This document shows, piece by piece, positions 32,935 through 41,588 of a stretch of 64,000 nucleotides of DNA. The notes under the pieces were generated by a model. It worked only from the letters and a program-made list of their open reading frames with translations, was not told the DNA's origin and did not search any database. The stretch comes from Streptomyces gilvus (lineage in GTDB: Bacteria; Actinomycetota; Actinomycetes; Streptomycetales; Streptomycetaceae). The stretch is taken from the NCBI RefSeq assembly GCF_022513565.1, contig NZ_JAKWBE010000024.1, forward strand, positions 1 through 64,000, in the 5' to 3' direction. How positions within the stretch are numbered: the first letter of the stretch is position 1; each line of letters starts with the position of its first letter. Position numbers and translations under genes: made by a program.

Positions 32935-34235
32935 TCGCCCTTCTCCTCCTCGGGCGGACCGGCCGGTTCCACCGGCTCCACCAGCACCGTGACGATCTTG
33001 TTCCGGCGGCCGGCGGCGGCCTCGGCGGTCAGGCGCAGTTCCCGCCCGTCCGGCAGCCCGACCGCGCTGGACGCGCCCGCGATGGGCACCCGGCCCAGGG
33101 CCTTGGCGAGCAGGCCTCCGACGGTCTCCACGTCCTCGTCGTCGTACTCGTCGAGCCCGTACAGCTCGCCGAGGTCGGTGATGTCGAGGCGGGCGGTGAC
33201 CCGGTAGCGGTCCTCGCCGAGGTCCTCCACGGGCGGCAGTTCGCGGTCGTACTCGTCGGTGATCTCGCCGACGATCTCCTCGAGGATGTCCTCGATGGTG
33301 ACGATGCCGGCCGTGCCGCCGTACTCGTCGATGACGACGGCGACGTGGTTGCGCTCCTGCTGCATCTCGCGCAGCAGGTCGCCGGCGTTCTTGGTGTCGG
33401 GGACGAAGGCGGCGGGCCGCATCGCCGTCGACACCAGCTCGCTCTCCGCGTCCCGGCTGATGTGCGTCTTGCGGACCAGGTCCTTCAGGTACACGATCCC
33501 GACGATGTCGTCCTCGCTCTCGCCGGTGACCGGTATGCGGGAGAAGCCGGAGCGCAGCGCGAGGGTGAGGGCCTGACGGATCGTCTTGTAGCGCTCGATG
33601 ACCACGAGGTCGGTGCGCGGGACCATGACCTCCCTGACGAGCGTGTCGCCGAGCTCGAAGACCGAGTGCACCATCCGGCGCTCCTCGTCCTCGATCAGCG
33701 ACTCCTTCTCCGCGAGGTCCACCAGCGCCCGCAGCTCCGCCTCGGAGGCGAACGGCCCCCGGCGGAAGCCCTTGCCGGGGGTGAGCGCGTTACCGATCAG
33801 GATGAGGAGGTTGGGGATCGGGCCCATGATCCGCGCGAGGGGCACCAGGACGTACGCGGCCGCCGTCGCCGTGTTGAGCGGGTGCTGGCGGCCGATGGTG
33901 CGCGGCGAGACGCCCACGGCGACGTACGACACCAGGACCATCACGCCGATCGCGGCGAGCAGGGCGCGGGTGGTGCCGTCGACGGACCGCAGACAGGCGT
34001 ACGTGACCAGGGCCGCGGCCGCCATCTCGCAGGCGACGCGGACCAGCAGGGCGACGTTGAGATAGCGGGTCGGGTCGGCGGCGACCTGCGCGAGCTTCGC
34101 GCTGCCGCGACGGCCGGAACGGACCGCCTCCTCGGCGCGGAAGCTGGAGACACGGGCGAGGCCCGCCTCCGCGCAGGCGGCGAGCCACGCCACGACGACC
34201 AGGGCGATGGCGCCCGCGACGATCTGACCGCTCAT
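32931..34235 (-). CDS. CBS-domain CorC/HlyC (CNNM)-type membrane protein
   Basis: The 434-aa protein has an N-terminal DUF21 membrane domain (about residues 1-175, several hydrophobic segments). Two CBS domains (about residues 190-330, with VMVPRTDLVVI and GIVYLKDLVRK) and a C-terminal CorC/HlyC domain (DEYGGTAGIVTIEDILEEIVGE in parts) follow. Such proteins are implicated in Mg2+ or divalent-cation efflux. The ATG at 34235 overlaps the ybeY stop. Fourth member, with ybeY and phoH upstream and mmcQ downstream, of a conserved operon. Confidence 0.92.
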   Translation of the reverse strand: MSGQIVAGAIALVVVAWLAACAEAGLARVSSFRAEEAVRSGRRGSAKLAQVAADPTRYLNVALLVRVACEMAAAALVTYACLRSVDGTTRALLAAIGVMVLVSYVAVGVSPRTIGRQHPLNTATAAAYVLVPLARIMGPIPNLLILIGNALTPGKGFRRGPFASEAELRALVDLAEKESLIEDEERRMVHSVFELGDTLVREVMVPRTDLVVIERYKTIRQALTLALRSGFSRIPVTGESEDDIVGIVYLKDLVRKTHISRDAESELVSTAMRPAAFVPDTKNAGDLLREMQQERNHVAVVIDEYGGTAGIVTIEDILEEIVGEITDEYDRELPPVEDLGEDRYRVTARLDITDLGELYGLDEYDDEDVETVGGLLAKALGRVPIAGASSAVGLPDGRELRLTAEAAAGRRNKIVTVLVEPVEPAGPPEEEKGE

Positions 34236-34729
34236 GAGACGGTCGGGGCCGGGGAAGGACCGGTCAGGCCCTTCTCCGCGCGCCAGCCGTCCACGATGGC
34301 CGCCTGCAGACCGAACATCTCGGCCTTCTCGTCCGGTTCCTCGTGGTCGTAGCCGAGGAGGTGCAGCACGCCGTGGACGGTGAGCAGCTGGAGCTCCTCG
34401 TCCATGGAGTGCTGCGTCGGGGCCTCCTCGCCCTGCTTCTTGGCCACCTCGGGACACAGCACGATGTCACCGAGGAGGCCCTGCGGGGGCTCGTCGTCGT
34501 CCTTCGACGGCGGACGCAGCTCGTCCATCGGGAAGGACATGACGTCCGTCGGCCCCGGCAGGTCCATCCACTGGATGTGCAACTGCTCCATGGCGTCGGC
34601 GTCCACCACGATCACCGAGAGCTCGGAGAGGGGGTGGATGCGCATCCGTGCGAGTGCGTAGCGGGCGATGTCGAGGATCGCCTGCTCGTCGACCTCGGTT
34701 CCGGACTCGTTGTTGACGTCGATCGACAT
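34232..34729 (-). CDS. ybeY: Endoribonuclease YbeY
   Basis: This metal-dependent RNase is involved in 16S rRNA 3' maturation and ribosome quality control. It has 165 aa with the family zinc motif HGVLHLLGYDHEEP (HxxxHxxxxxH). It starts 14 bp after phoH ends and its TGA overlaps the start of the CorC-like gene, so it is co-translated within the operon. The conserved MSFPMDELR segment is present. Confidence 0.96.
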   Translation of the reverse strand: MSIDVNNESGTEVDEQAILDIARYALARMRIHPLSELSVIVVDADAMEQLHIQWMDLPGPTDVMSFPMDELRPPSKDDDEPPQGLLGDIVLCPEVAKKQGEEAPTQHSMDEELQLLTVHGVLHLLGYDHEEPDEKAEMFGLQAAIVDGWRAEKGLTGPSPAPTVS

Positions 34730-34743
34730 GGCGCTGTGTGTGT

Positions 34744-36894
34744 CTACTTCCCCTTGTGCGCGGACTTCCCCCGGCCGCCCTTGTGGGTGCCGTTCTCCGT
34801 GCCGTGCTTGCTGTCGTACTGCTCGTACGCGTCGACGATACGGCCGACCAGCTTGTGCCGTACGACGTCCTGGGACGACAGACGGGAGAAGTGGACGTCG
34901 TCCAGGCCCTCCAGGATGTCCTGGACCTGACGCAGACCCGACTTGGTACCGCTGGGCAGGTCGACCTGGGTCACGTCACCCGTGATCACGATCTTCGAGT
35001 CGAACCCGAGCCGGGTCAGGAACATCTTCATCTGCTCGGGGGAGGTGTTCTGGGCCTCGTCCAGGATGATGAAGGCGTCATTGAGCGTGTTGTGTGTCAG
35101 CAGGTAGTCCGTCGTGACGTACAGCGAGTCCTCGGCGGCCACCTGGATACAGACGGCCTCCTCCCGCCCCGCCGGCTCGATCGAGTCGATGAACCGCATC
35201 GGGCGTCCGCCACCACCGGCCGTGTGGTACTTGTCGCGCTTGCGGGCGAGACGGAAGGGCTCGATGCCTTCGGGGAGACGGATGTCGATGATGTGAGCGT
35301 CTTGGCGGTAACCGACCTCGCGTCCCTTGGCCAGGCCCGGCTTACGTCCTTCGGCGGCTCGACGCCTCGTGTAAGCGACACCGCCCAGTGACTGCACGAG
35401 CGCGATCACGTCGTCACGGAGCATGATCGACGTGGTCGTGTACTGGATACGGCAGGTCCGGTCCTTCTGCGTGACGGGACCGCCGTCGGAATCCAGCAGG
35501 CCTTGCAGAACGGCCAGCCGGACCTCGGCCGAGTTACGCAGGTAGGCGTCGGGGACGAACTTGGTGTGCGAGCGGGTCCGCAACAGGTCGAGCTCACGCA
35601 GGACCCGGGTGACCGGGTTTTCCAGCGTGACGACATCACCTGGCGACTTGATCCGGTTCAGGACGTAGTCCGGCCCACTCTTGTGACGTACTCGGACGCC
35701 AGGCAGCGCCGACTCCAGCGCGTCAACCAGTTCCGCGTCCTCCGTGGCGAAGGACGGTGTGGTGGAACCGGTCAGGCAGCCGTCGCCGAGCAGCAGTCCG
35801 AGTGCATACGGGTCCATGGGGACTTCTCGTTCAGGAAGGCACACCGGTGCCGTGAGCATCGGAAGCTCGTAACGGCGCGCGTGCGCGGCACGCAGGTTGC
35901 CGATCATCTCCTGGGTCTCCAGGACCCGCCACGGCTTGTCACGACGCTTGTCGTCTCGCGTACGGACGGTCCACAGGTGCTCGCCACAGCACAGGGTCCA
36001 AGCGCCGTCCTGAGCGGTGACTCGGTAGATGTCTTTCTCACCCTGTGGATAGACGCCGAGGACCGGAGTCGGCTCACCATTGGAGCCGATGACCAGGTCA
36101 CCGACCTGGAGATCGCCGATGGGCCTCCAGCCTTCCGGGGTCAGGACGTTCGTGAAGAGCGGCATCGCACGTCCACGCATGTACGCCAGGGGTGCCACCT
36201 CGATCGTCCCCGCTGCCATCAGCCGGGGGATCGAGTCCGGGTCCAGCATGTCGTGCAGGGCGTCGTACAGGGGGCGCAGGTACGGGTCGATCTTCTCGTA
36301 GAGGGTGCCGGGGAGGAAGCCCAGGCGTTCGCCGGCCTCTACCGCGGGGCGGGTCAGGATGATGCGGTTGACCTGCTTGGACTGCAGGGCCTGCACCGCC
36401 TTGGCCATGGCGAGGTAGGTCTTGCCGGTGCCGGCGGGGCCGATGCCGAAGACGATCGTGTGCTTGTCGATCGCGTCGACGTAGCGCTTCTGGTTGAGGG
36501 TCTTGGGGCGGATGGTGCGGCCGCGGGAGGACAGGATGTTCTGCGTCAGTACCTCGGCCGGGGTCTCCTGGCCGTCGCTCGTCCCGTTCTCGCTCGCCTT
36601 CAGCATGGCGATCGAGCGTTCCACTGCGTCCTCCGTCATCGGCTGCCCCGTGCGGAGCACCAGCATCATCTCTTCGAACACGCGCGAGATGAGGGCGACG
36701 TCGACCGGGTCGCCGACCGCGCTGATCTCGTTGCCCCGGACGTGGATGTCGGCCGCCGGGAAGGCCTTCTCGATCACGCGCAGGAGGGAGTCGCCTGATC
36801 CCAGCACGGTGACCATCGGGTGCTGGGCGGGAACCGTGAACTGTGCTCTCGCCTGCTCCTGCGCGGGGGTGTGAGCTGTGGGTGTCTGAGTCAT
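34744..36894 (-). CDS. phoH: PhoH-like ATPase interrupted in frame by an intein
   Basis: The 716-codon frame encodes a 356-aa PhoH2-type P-loop ATPase plus a 360-aa intein. Extein landmarks: N-terminal domain, Walker A GPAGTGKTYLA (about residues 152-162), RPAVEAGERLGFLPG, and after the intein Walker B FIILDEAQNTSPEQ and ITGDVTQVDLP. The intein lies between MRGR (242) and TLND (603), just before Walker B, so unspliced protein should be inactive. PhoH proteins are RNA-linked ATPases often co-encoded with YbeY, as here (ybeY follows by 14 bp). ATG at 36894. Confidence 0.95.
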   Translation of the reverse strand: MTQTPTAHTPAQEQARAQFTVPAQHPMVTVLGSGDSLLRVIEKAFPAADIHVRGNEISAVGDPVDVALISRVFEEMMLVLRTGQPMTEDAVERSIAMLKASENGTSDGQETPAEVLTQNILSSRGRTIRPKTLNQKRYVDAIDKHTIVFGIGPAGTGKTYLAMAKAVQALQSKQVNRIILTRPAVEAGERLGFLPGTLYEKIDPYLRPLYDALHDMLDPDSIPRLMAAGTIEVAPLAYMRGRAMPLFTNVLTPEGWRPIGDLQVGDLVIGSNGEPTPVLGVYPQGEKDIYRVTAQDGAWTLCCGEHLWTVRTRDDKRRDKPWRVLETQEMIGNLRAAHARRYELPMLTAPVCLPEREVPMDPYALGLLLGDGCLTGSTTPSFATEDAELVDALESALPGVRVRHKSGPDYVLNRIKSPGDVVTLENPVTRVLRELDLLRTRSHTKFVPDAYLRNSAEVRLAVLQGLLDSDGGPVTQKDRTCRIQYTTTSIMLRDDVIALVQSLGGVAYTRRRAAEGRKPGLAKGREVGYRQDAHIIDIRLPEGIEPFRLARKRDKYHTAGGGGRPMRFIDSIEPAGREEAVCIQVAAEDSLYVTTDYLLTHNTLNDAFIILDEAQNTSPEQMKMFLTRLGFDSKIVITGDVTQVDLPSGTKSGLRQVQDILEGLDDVHFSRLSSQDVVRHKLVGRIVDAYEQYDSKHGTENGTHKGGRGKSAHKGK
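35089..36168 (-). other. Class 3 intein with LAGLIDADG homing endonuclease inside PhoH
   Basis: The 360-residue intein is A243-N602 of the PhoH frame. It begins with Ala instead of Cys/Ser, and the first extein residue after it is Thr603. It has the class 3 WCT set: Trp309 next to the block B His307 (EHLW), Cys582 in block F (AVCIQV), and Thr600 preceding the His601-Asn602 end (LLTHN). Two endonuclease motifs, LGLLLGDG and LQGLLDSDG, mark a dodecapeptide homing nuclease. Base composition is visibly less GC-rich than the flanking exteins, consistent with lateral acquisition. Confidence 0.92.
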
Positions 36895-37012
36895 GGGCCG
36901 GCTCTGTAGGCCTGCGGTTCCTCCTCGTCACGGCCGCGCAGCTGAGGGCGGCCTCGCGATTCCAAGGGTACGACGGTGCACTGACAACGCCGTAGGGCTT
37001 TTCGGCGTCCGG

Positions 37013-38158
37013 CTATGCCGAGCGCCCGAACCCGATGGTCGGCACCGCCCGCCGCAGCGGCCACGGGCGGATCGCTCCCGCCGCCGGGGCCAGCGCCTCC
37101 AGGAAGGCGTACCGGCTCAGTGCCTCCGGGTCCTGCTCGTCCACCGACTGCACCTTGCGCCACCAGGCGCCGATCTCCGCCCAGCCCGGGGCGGAGAGGG
37201 AGCCTCCGAACTCCTGGACGGACAGGGCGGCCGTCAGTCCGGCGAAGGCGAGCCGGTCGGCGAGCGGCCAGCCCGCCAGGGTGCCGGTGACGAAGCCGGC
37301 GACGAAGACGTCACCGGCGCCGGTCGGGTCCAGGGCCTCCACGGCGATGGCGGGCACCTCCGCCGCCTCCCCGGTGCGCCGGTCCACGGCGTACGCGCCC
37401 TCCGCGCCGAGGGTGACCACGGCGAGCGGCACGTGTTCGGTGAGGGCGTGGGCGGCGGAGCGCGGGCAGGCGGCGCCGGTGTAGCGCATGGCCTCCTCGG
37501 CGTTGGGCAGGAACGCCTCGCAGTGCTCCAGGTCGGCCAGGCCGGCCAGGTCCCAGGCGCCGGTGTCGTCCCAGCCGACGTCGGCGAAGATGCGGGTGCC
37601 GCGGCTCGCGGCCTGGGCGATCCAGGGGGCGCGCTTGCCGGGGGTGAGGGAGGCGACGGCCGCGCGGGCGTGGGGCGGGTGGTCGGGGGCGGGTTCCTCC
37701 GGGGGCGGTTCGTGGCCGTGGGAGACCATCGTGCGCTCGCCCTCGTAGGCCATGGAGACGGTGACCGGGGAGTGCCAGCCGGGCGCGGTGCGGGAGGTGG
37801 AGAGGTCGATGCCCTCGCCCTGCTCCAGCGCGTCCCAGCAGTACTCGCCGTAGTGGTCGTCGCCGAAGGCGGCGGCGAGGGAGGTGCGCAGGCCGAGGCG
37901 GGCGAGGGCGGTGGCCATGTTGGCGACCCCGCCGGGGCTCGACCCCATGCCCCGCGCCCAGGACTCGGTGCCGCGCACCGGGGCGGAGTCGAGCCCGGTG
38001 AAGATGATGTCCAGGAAGACCGTGCCGGTGAGGTACACGTCCCAGGGCGGGTCGTCGGGGGTGCGCAGGCCGGCCAGCGGATCGACCTGGGCCCGGCACT
38101 GCGGTCCCTGGATGACGGGTGACGGTCCCTTTCCGGTGGACGCGTTGGGCGCGATCAC
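37013..38158 (-). CDS. PfkB-family carbohydrate kinase
   Basis: The 381-aa ribokinase-fold kinase has the C-terminal signature DPTGAGDVFVAGF with the catalytic Asp, and GGVANMATALARLGL near residue 75. The first GTG with a good site is 38158 (AGGGAG 5 bp upstream); an earlier GTG at 38164 overlaps that site. The sugar is unknown. It lies upstream of nothing in its own strand direction except phoH, and 113 bp after the glucarate dehydratase gene, so a role in the sugar-acid locus is possible but the glucarate pathway does not need a kinase. Confidence 0.88.
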   Translation of the reverse strand: MIAPNASTGKGPSPVIQGPQCRAQVDPLAGLRTPDDPPWDVYLTGTVFLDIIFTGLDSAPVRGTESWARGMGSSPGGVANMATALARLGLRTSLAAAFGDDHYGEYCWDALEQGEGIDLSTSRTAPGWHSPVTVSMAYEGERTMVSHGHEPPPEEPAPDHPPHARAAVASLTPGKRAPWIAQAASRGTRIFADVGWDDTGAWDLAGLADLEHCEAFLPNAEEAMRYTGAACPRSAAHALTEHVPLAVVTLGAEGAYAVDRRTGEAAEVPAIAVEALDPTGAGDVFVAGFVTGTLAGWPLADRLAFAGLTAALSVQEFGGSLSAPGWAEIGAWWRKVQSVDEQDPEALSRYAFLEALAPAAGAIRPWPLRRAVPTIGFGRSA

Positions 38159-38271
38159 GTGCACTCCCTGACATGGTGCGGATCCAGCCAGTGTGCACCA
38201 CATCACGGACCCTTCGCCGCCGCTCACGCCGCAGCGGCCGCCCCATGCCCCGTGCCGGGCCGTCCCCGGTC

Positions 38272-39561
38272 CTACCAGCGGGGCACGGCGGGGGTGACCC
38301 ACTCGGGGTCGGCGATCCGCATCGCCGCCGCGTCGTCGCGCTCGCGCAGCGCACCGTCGTCGTCGAGCCACCTCCGGTGCAGGACGGCGAGCTTGTCGCG
38401 GTCGAGTTCGACGCCGAGGCCGGGCGCGTCGGAGACGGTGACCCTGCCGCCGTGGAAGGTCAGCCGCCGGGTGAGGACGTCCTCCGACTGCCAGGGGTAG
38501 TGGGAGTCGCAGGCGTGGTGGAGGTTCGGGACGGTGGCGGCGACGTGGGTCATCGCGGCGAGGCTGATCCCGAGGTGCGTGTTGGAGTGCATGGAGATCC
38601 CGACGCCGAACGTCCGGCAGATCGCGGCGAGTTGCTGGGTGTTGCGCAGTCCGCCCCAGTAGTGGTGGTCGGAGAGCACCACCTGGACGGCGTCCCGGGT
38701 GAACGCCTCCTTGATCTCGGCGAAGGTCGTCACGCACATGTTGGTGGCCAGCGGCACGTCGGTGCCGGCGGAGACCTCGGCCATCGCGGACGTGCCGAGC
38801 GCCGGGTCCTCCAGGTACTCCAGGACGTCCCCGAGTTCCCCGGCGACCTTCAGTGAAGTCTCCACGGACCAGGCGCCGTTGGGGTCGAGGCGCAGGGGGT
38901 GGCCGGGGAAGGCCTCGGCCAGGGCGCGTACGGCGGCGATCTCCTCCTCGGGCGGGAAGACACCGCCCTTGAGCTTGAACGAGGTGAACCCGTACCGCTC
39001 CTTGAACAGCCGCGCCTGCGCGACGACGCCCGCCGGGTCGAGTGCCGCGCCCCAGTCGTCCTGCTCGCAGGCCACGCCCTCGGGGTGGGCGCCCCACTTG
39101 TAGAACAGATAGGCGCTGTACTCGACGGCGTCCCGGACCTTGCCTCCGAGCAGCGCGTGCACGGGCAGGCCGAGCGTCTTACCGAGGGCGTCCAGACAGG
39201 CCACCTCGAAGCCGGAGACGACGGACAGGCGCAGCTTGTCGGCGGTCTGGACGCCGCGCAGTCCGCCGACGTCGACCTGTCCGGAGACCCGGGCGTCGTC
39301 CACGGCGACCTCGTCGGCAATGGTGAACAGGCCGTTGAGGTCGTTCACTTGACGGCCCTTCAGCTTATCGGCGAAGGGGCGTGCCAGTTCCAGGTACTTG
39401 GTGTCGCCGTACGTCTCGCCGACGCCGGTGATCCCGTCGGCCGTCAGGACCTCCACGATCAGCCGCGGGGTGTACGGCTGGTGCACGCCCTGGGTGTTGA
39501 GCAGCGGCGGGTCGGCGACCAGGATCGGGGTCAGCCGGACGTCGGTGATCGTGAGGTTCAC
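38272..39561 (-). CDS. Glucarate dehydratase (enolase superfamily)
   Basis: It removes water from D-glucarate (and L-idarate) to give 5-keto-4-deoxyglucarate. It has 429 aa. The SFKLKGG segment holds the Lys base, metal ligands are in LRLDPNGAWS, LEYLEDPA and ATNMCVTTF, and the His base is in SDHHYWGGL. The GTG at 39561 overlaps the TGA of the upstream kdgD gene (GTGA), giving translational coupling, with AGGAG upstream. It forms the catabolic pair with KdgD and is probably controlled by the divergent IclR regulator. Confidence 0.93.
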   Translation of the reverse strand: MNLTITDVRLTPILVADPPLLNTQGVHQPYTPRLIVEVLTADGITGVGETYGDTKYLELARPFADKLKGRQVNDLNGLFTIADEVAVDDARVSGQVDVGGLRGVQTADKLRLSVVSGFEVACLDALGKTLGLPVHALLGGKVRDAVEYSAYLFYKWGAHPEGVACEQDDWGAALDPAGVVAQARLFKERYGFTSFKLKGGVFPPEEEIAAVRALAEAFPGHPLRLDPNGAWSVETSLKVAGELGDVLEYLEDPALGTSAMAEVSAGTDVPLATNMCVTTFAEIKEAFTRDAVQVVLSDHHYWGGLRNTQQLAAICRTFGVGISMHSNTHLGISLAAMTHVAATVPNLHHACDSHYPWQSEDVLTRRLTFHGGRVTVSDAPGLGVELDRDKLAVLHRRWLDDDGALRERDDAAAMRIADPEWVTPAVPRW

Positions 39562-40499
39562 AGGGAGGCTCCTACGAGGTCGAGGCCGGCGGCGAGGAGG
39601 GTCCGCAGGTCGGCCAGGTCGGCGGGCGAGGGGTCGGTCAGCGGGGCGCGGACGGGGCCGACGGGGAGTCCGCGCAGCCGGGCCGCGGCCTTGACGAGGG
39701 ACACGGCGTAGCCGGGTACGCGGTCGCGGAGTTCCACGAGGGGCACGTAGAAGTCGCGCAGGAGCCGGTCCACGGTTTTGTCGTCGTGTCCGCGCAGGGC
39801 GGTGAAGAAGGCGTTCGCGATCTCGGGCGCGAAGGCGTGCACGGCGGAGGAGTAGGCGGGGACGCCGACGGTGGCGTAGGCGCGGGCCTGGATCTCGGCG
39901 TTGGCGGCGCCGTTGAAGAACAGGAAGCCCTCGGGCGCGGCGAGGGTGAGGCGCTGGAGCCGGTCGAGGTCGCTGTGGCCGTCCTTGAGGCCGATGACGT
40001 TGGGGACGTCCGCGATCCGCTTCAGGGAGGCGGGTGTGTAGGCGACCTGGCCGCGCTGGTAGGCGATCAGCGGGAGCCGGGTGCGGGCCGCGATCTGCTC
40101 CAGCTGGGCGACGAGGCCCTCCTGCGGGGCGGCGACGAGGTAGTGCGGCAGCACGAGCAGGGCGTCGGCGCCGGCCTCCTCGGCGATGCGCGCGAAGCGG
40201 GCGGCCTGCGCCCAGCCGTATCCGGTCCCGGCGACGACGGGCACCCGGCCGGCCGCCTCCTCGACGGCGACGGTGACGACCTGGCGGTACTCGTCCTCGT
40301 CCAGCGAGAAGAACTCGCCGGTGCCGCAGGCGGGGAAGAGGGCGCCGGGCGCGGTGGCGAGCCGGTCCGCGACATGGGCGCGGAAGCCGTCCGGGTCGAG
40401 CGAGCCGTCGTCGTGGAAGGAGGTCAGCGGGAAGGAAAGCACTCCGCCCTCCATGCCCTCCCGAAGCCTGCGCGCAGTCGTTTCCGTCTCGCCCGTCAC
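39558..40499 (-). CDS. kdgD: 5-Dehydro-4-deoxyglucarate dehydratase (KdgD)
   Basis: This DapA-superfamily aldolase converts 5-keto-4-deoxyglucarate to 2-oxoglutarate semialdehyde, CO2 and water. It has 313 aa. The Schiff-base Lys lies in NVIGLKDGHSDL and the Tyr in LIAYQRGQVA; FPACGTGEFFSL is the family-specific substrate loop. I chose GTG 40499 because GGGGAG lies 5 bp upstream; an ATG at 40523 is in frame but sits in the operator. It is the first gene of the glucarate operon, and translation is coupled to glucarate dehydratase. The next enzyme, a semialdehyde dehydrogenase, is not in this window. Confidence 0.92.
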   Translation of the reverse strand: MTGETETTARRLREGMEGGVLSFPLTSFHDDGSLDPDGFRAHVADRLATAPGALFPACGTGEFFSLDEDEYRQVVTVAVEEAAGRVPVVAGTGYGWAQAARFARIAEEAGADALLVLPHYLVAAPQEGLVAQLEQIAARTRLPLIAYQRGQVAYTPASLKRIADVPNVIGLKDGHSDLDRLQRLTLAAPEGFLFFNGAANAEIQARAYATVGVPAYSSAVHAFAPEIANAFFTALRGHDDKTVDRLLRDFYVPLVELRDRVPGYAVSLVKAAARLRGLPVGPVRAPLTDPSPADLADLRTLLAAGLDLVGASL

Positions 40500-40501
40500 G
40501 A

Positions 40502-40538
40502 CGTCTCCCCATATAGATGTCATCCACGTATGGAGACG
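40502..40538. promoter_or_regulatory. Inverted repeat CGTCTCC...GGAGACG, putative IclR operator
   Basis: CGTCTCC (40502-40508) and GGAGACG (40532-40538) are perfect arms. They extend inward as CCATA and TATGG with a few mismatches. The site lies directly upstream of kdgD and 78 bp before the iclR gene, the expected position for a shared divergent operator. Confidence 0.6.
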
Positions 40539-40615
40539 AAGCCTAGATATGCGAACGGCGGGCGTCAACGGTCGAGCGCCAACGGGCGGGCGGCGGCGCG
40601 GACTACCATCGCCCC

Positions 40616-41401
40616 ATGTCGGAGACAGGCGGCGGTGTTCGCGAGGTGAAGTCCGCGGCACGGACGGTCGAACTGCTGGAACTGCTCGCCGCGCGCGGCG
40701 ACCGGCCGGCGCGACTGCAGGAGCTGGCGGACGCGCTCGAGGTGCCGCGCAGCTCGATGTACGCGCTGCTGCAGACGCTGATCGGCCGGGGCTGGGTGCG
40801 CACGGACATCACCGGCTCCCTCTACGGCATCGGCATCCACGCCCTGCTGACCGGCACCAGCTATCTCGACTCCGACCCGCGCGTGCGGGTCGTACGGCCG
40901 TATCTCGACGAGGCGTCTCAGGCGCTGGGCGAGACGATCCACATGGGGCGCCTGGACGGCCGGGACGTGGCCTATCTGGCCACCCGGGAGTCGCACGAGT
41001 ACCTGCGGACCATCAGCCGGGTCGGCCGCCGCCTGCCGGCGCACGTGGGCGCGCTCGGCAAGGCGCTGCTGGCCGAACGCCCCGACGACGACCTCCCCGA
41101 GGGCCCGTACGAGGCCCTCACCCCCAACAGCCGTACCACCAGGGAGGCGTTGGCCGCGGACCTCGCCGAGGTCCGCGCCCGCGGCTACGCCGTCGACCGC
41201 GAGGAGGGCGTCCTCGGCATCGTCGGCTTCGGCTTCGCGCTGCGCTACGAGGTCCCGGCGCAGGACGCCGTCAGCTGCTCGGTGCCGGTGGCCCGGCTGA
41301 CGCCGGAGCACGAGGAGCGGATCGTGGCGGTGATGCGGGAGATCAGGACGAAGATCGAGGCGACGGCACCGGGCGCGGGAGGCGCGGCGCACTGGCGCTG
41401 A
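40616..41401 (+). CDS. IclR-family transcriptional regulator of the glucarate operon
   Basis: The 261-aa protein has an N-terminal winged helix (about residues 10-70; LQELADALEVPRSSMYALLQTL) and a C-terminal IclR effector domain containing GLYGIGIHAL-like and AHVGALGKALLAE signatures. It is divergent from kdgD-glucarate dehydratase across a 116-bp region with an inverted repeat, so it is inferred to be their regulator. Glucarate or an intermediate would be the effector. ATG at 40616. Confidence 0.9.
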   Translation: MSETGGGVREVKSAARTVELLELLAARGDRPARLQELADALEVPRSSMYALLQTLIGRGWVRTDITGSLYGIGIHALLTGTSYLDSDPRVRVVRPYLDEASQALGETIHMGRLDGRDVAYLATRESHEYLRTISRVGRRLPAHVGALGKALLAERPDDDLPEGPYEALTPNSRTTREALAADLAEVRARGYAVDREEGVLGIVGFGFALRYEVPAQDAVSCSVPVARLTPEHEERIVAVMREIRTKIEATAPGAGGAAHWR

Positions 41402-41452
41402 CCCGATGAGCGGGCCGTTCTCCTACCCGACCTCTCCCACCCCAAACGCAAC

Positions 41453-41468
41453 GTGTGTCACATCACAC
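41453..41468. promoter_or_regulatory. GTGTGTCACATCACAC, CRP-like palindrome
   Basis: TGTG and CACA half-sites separated by six bases form a 16-bp palindrome with perfect 5-bp arms, resembling the CRP consensus TGTGA-n6-TCACA and the Streptomyces Crp GTG-n6-CAC pattern. It lies between the iclR stop and the MFS gene, about 120 bp upstream of the preferred MFS start. Confidence 0.45.
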
Positions 41469-41588
41469 GACTTCGGCTTCTTCCGCAAACCGCGTGCTTG
41501 ATACAACTTGCTCGCGCGTTCCTGTCCGTCGACGGCCTGCGCCCACCCCCCACTTGAGCCGCTCCTTTCGCATGCCCTGGGAACGCCC

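Noticed and set aside
37311..38354. 347-aa frame overlapping the PfkB kinase
   Set aside because: Arg/Pro/Gly filler in a shifted frame of the kinase.
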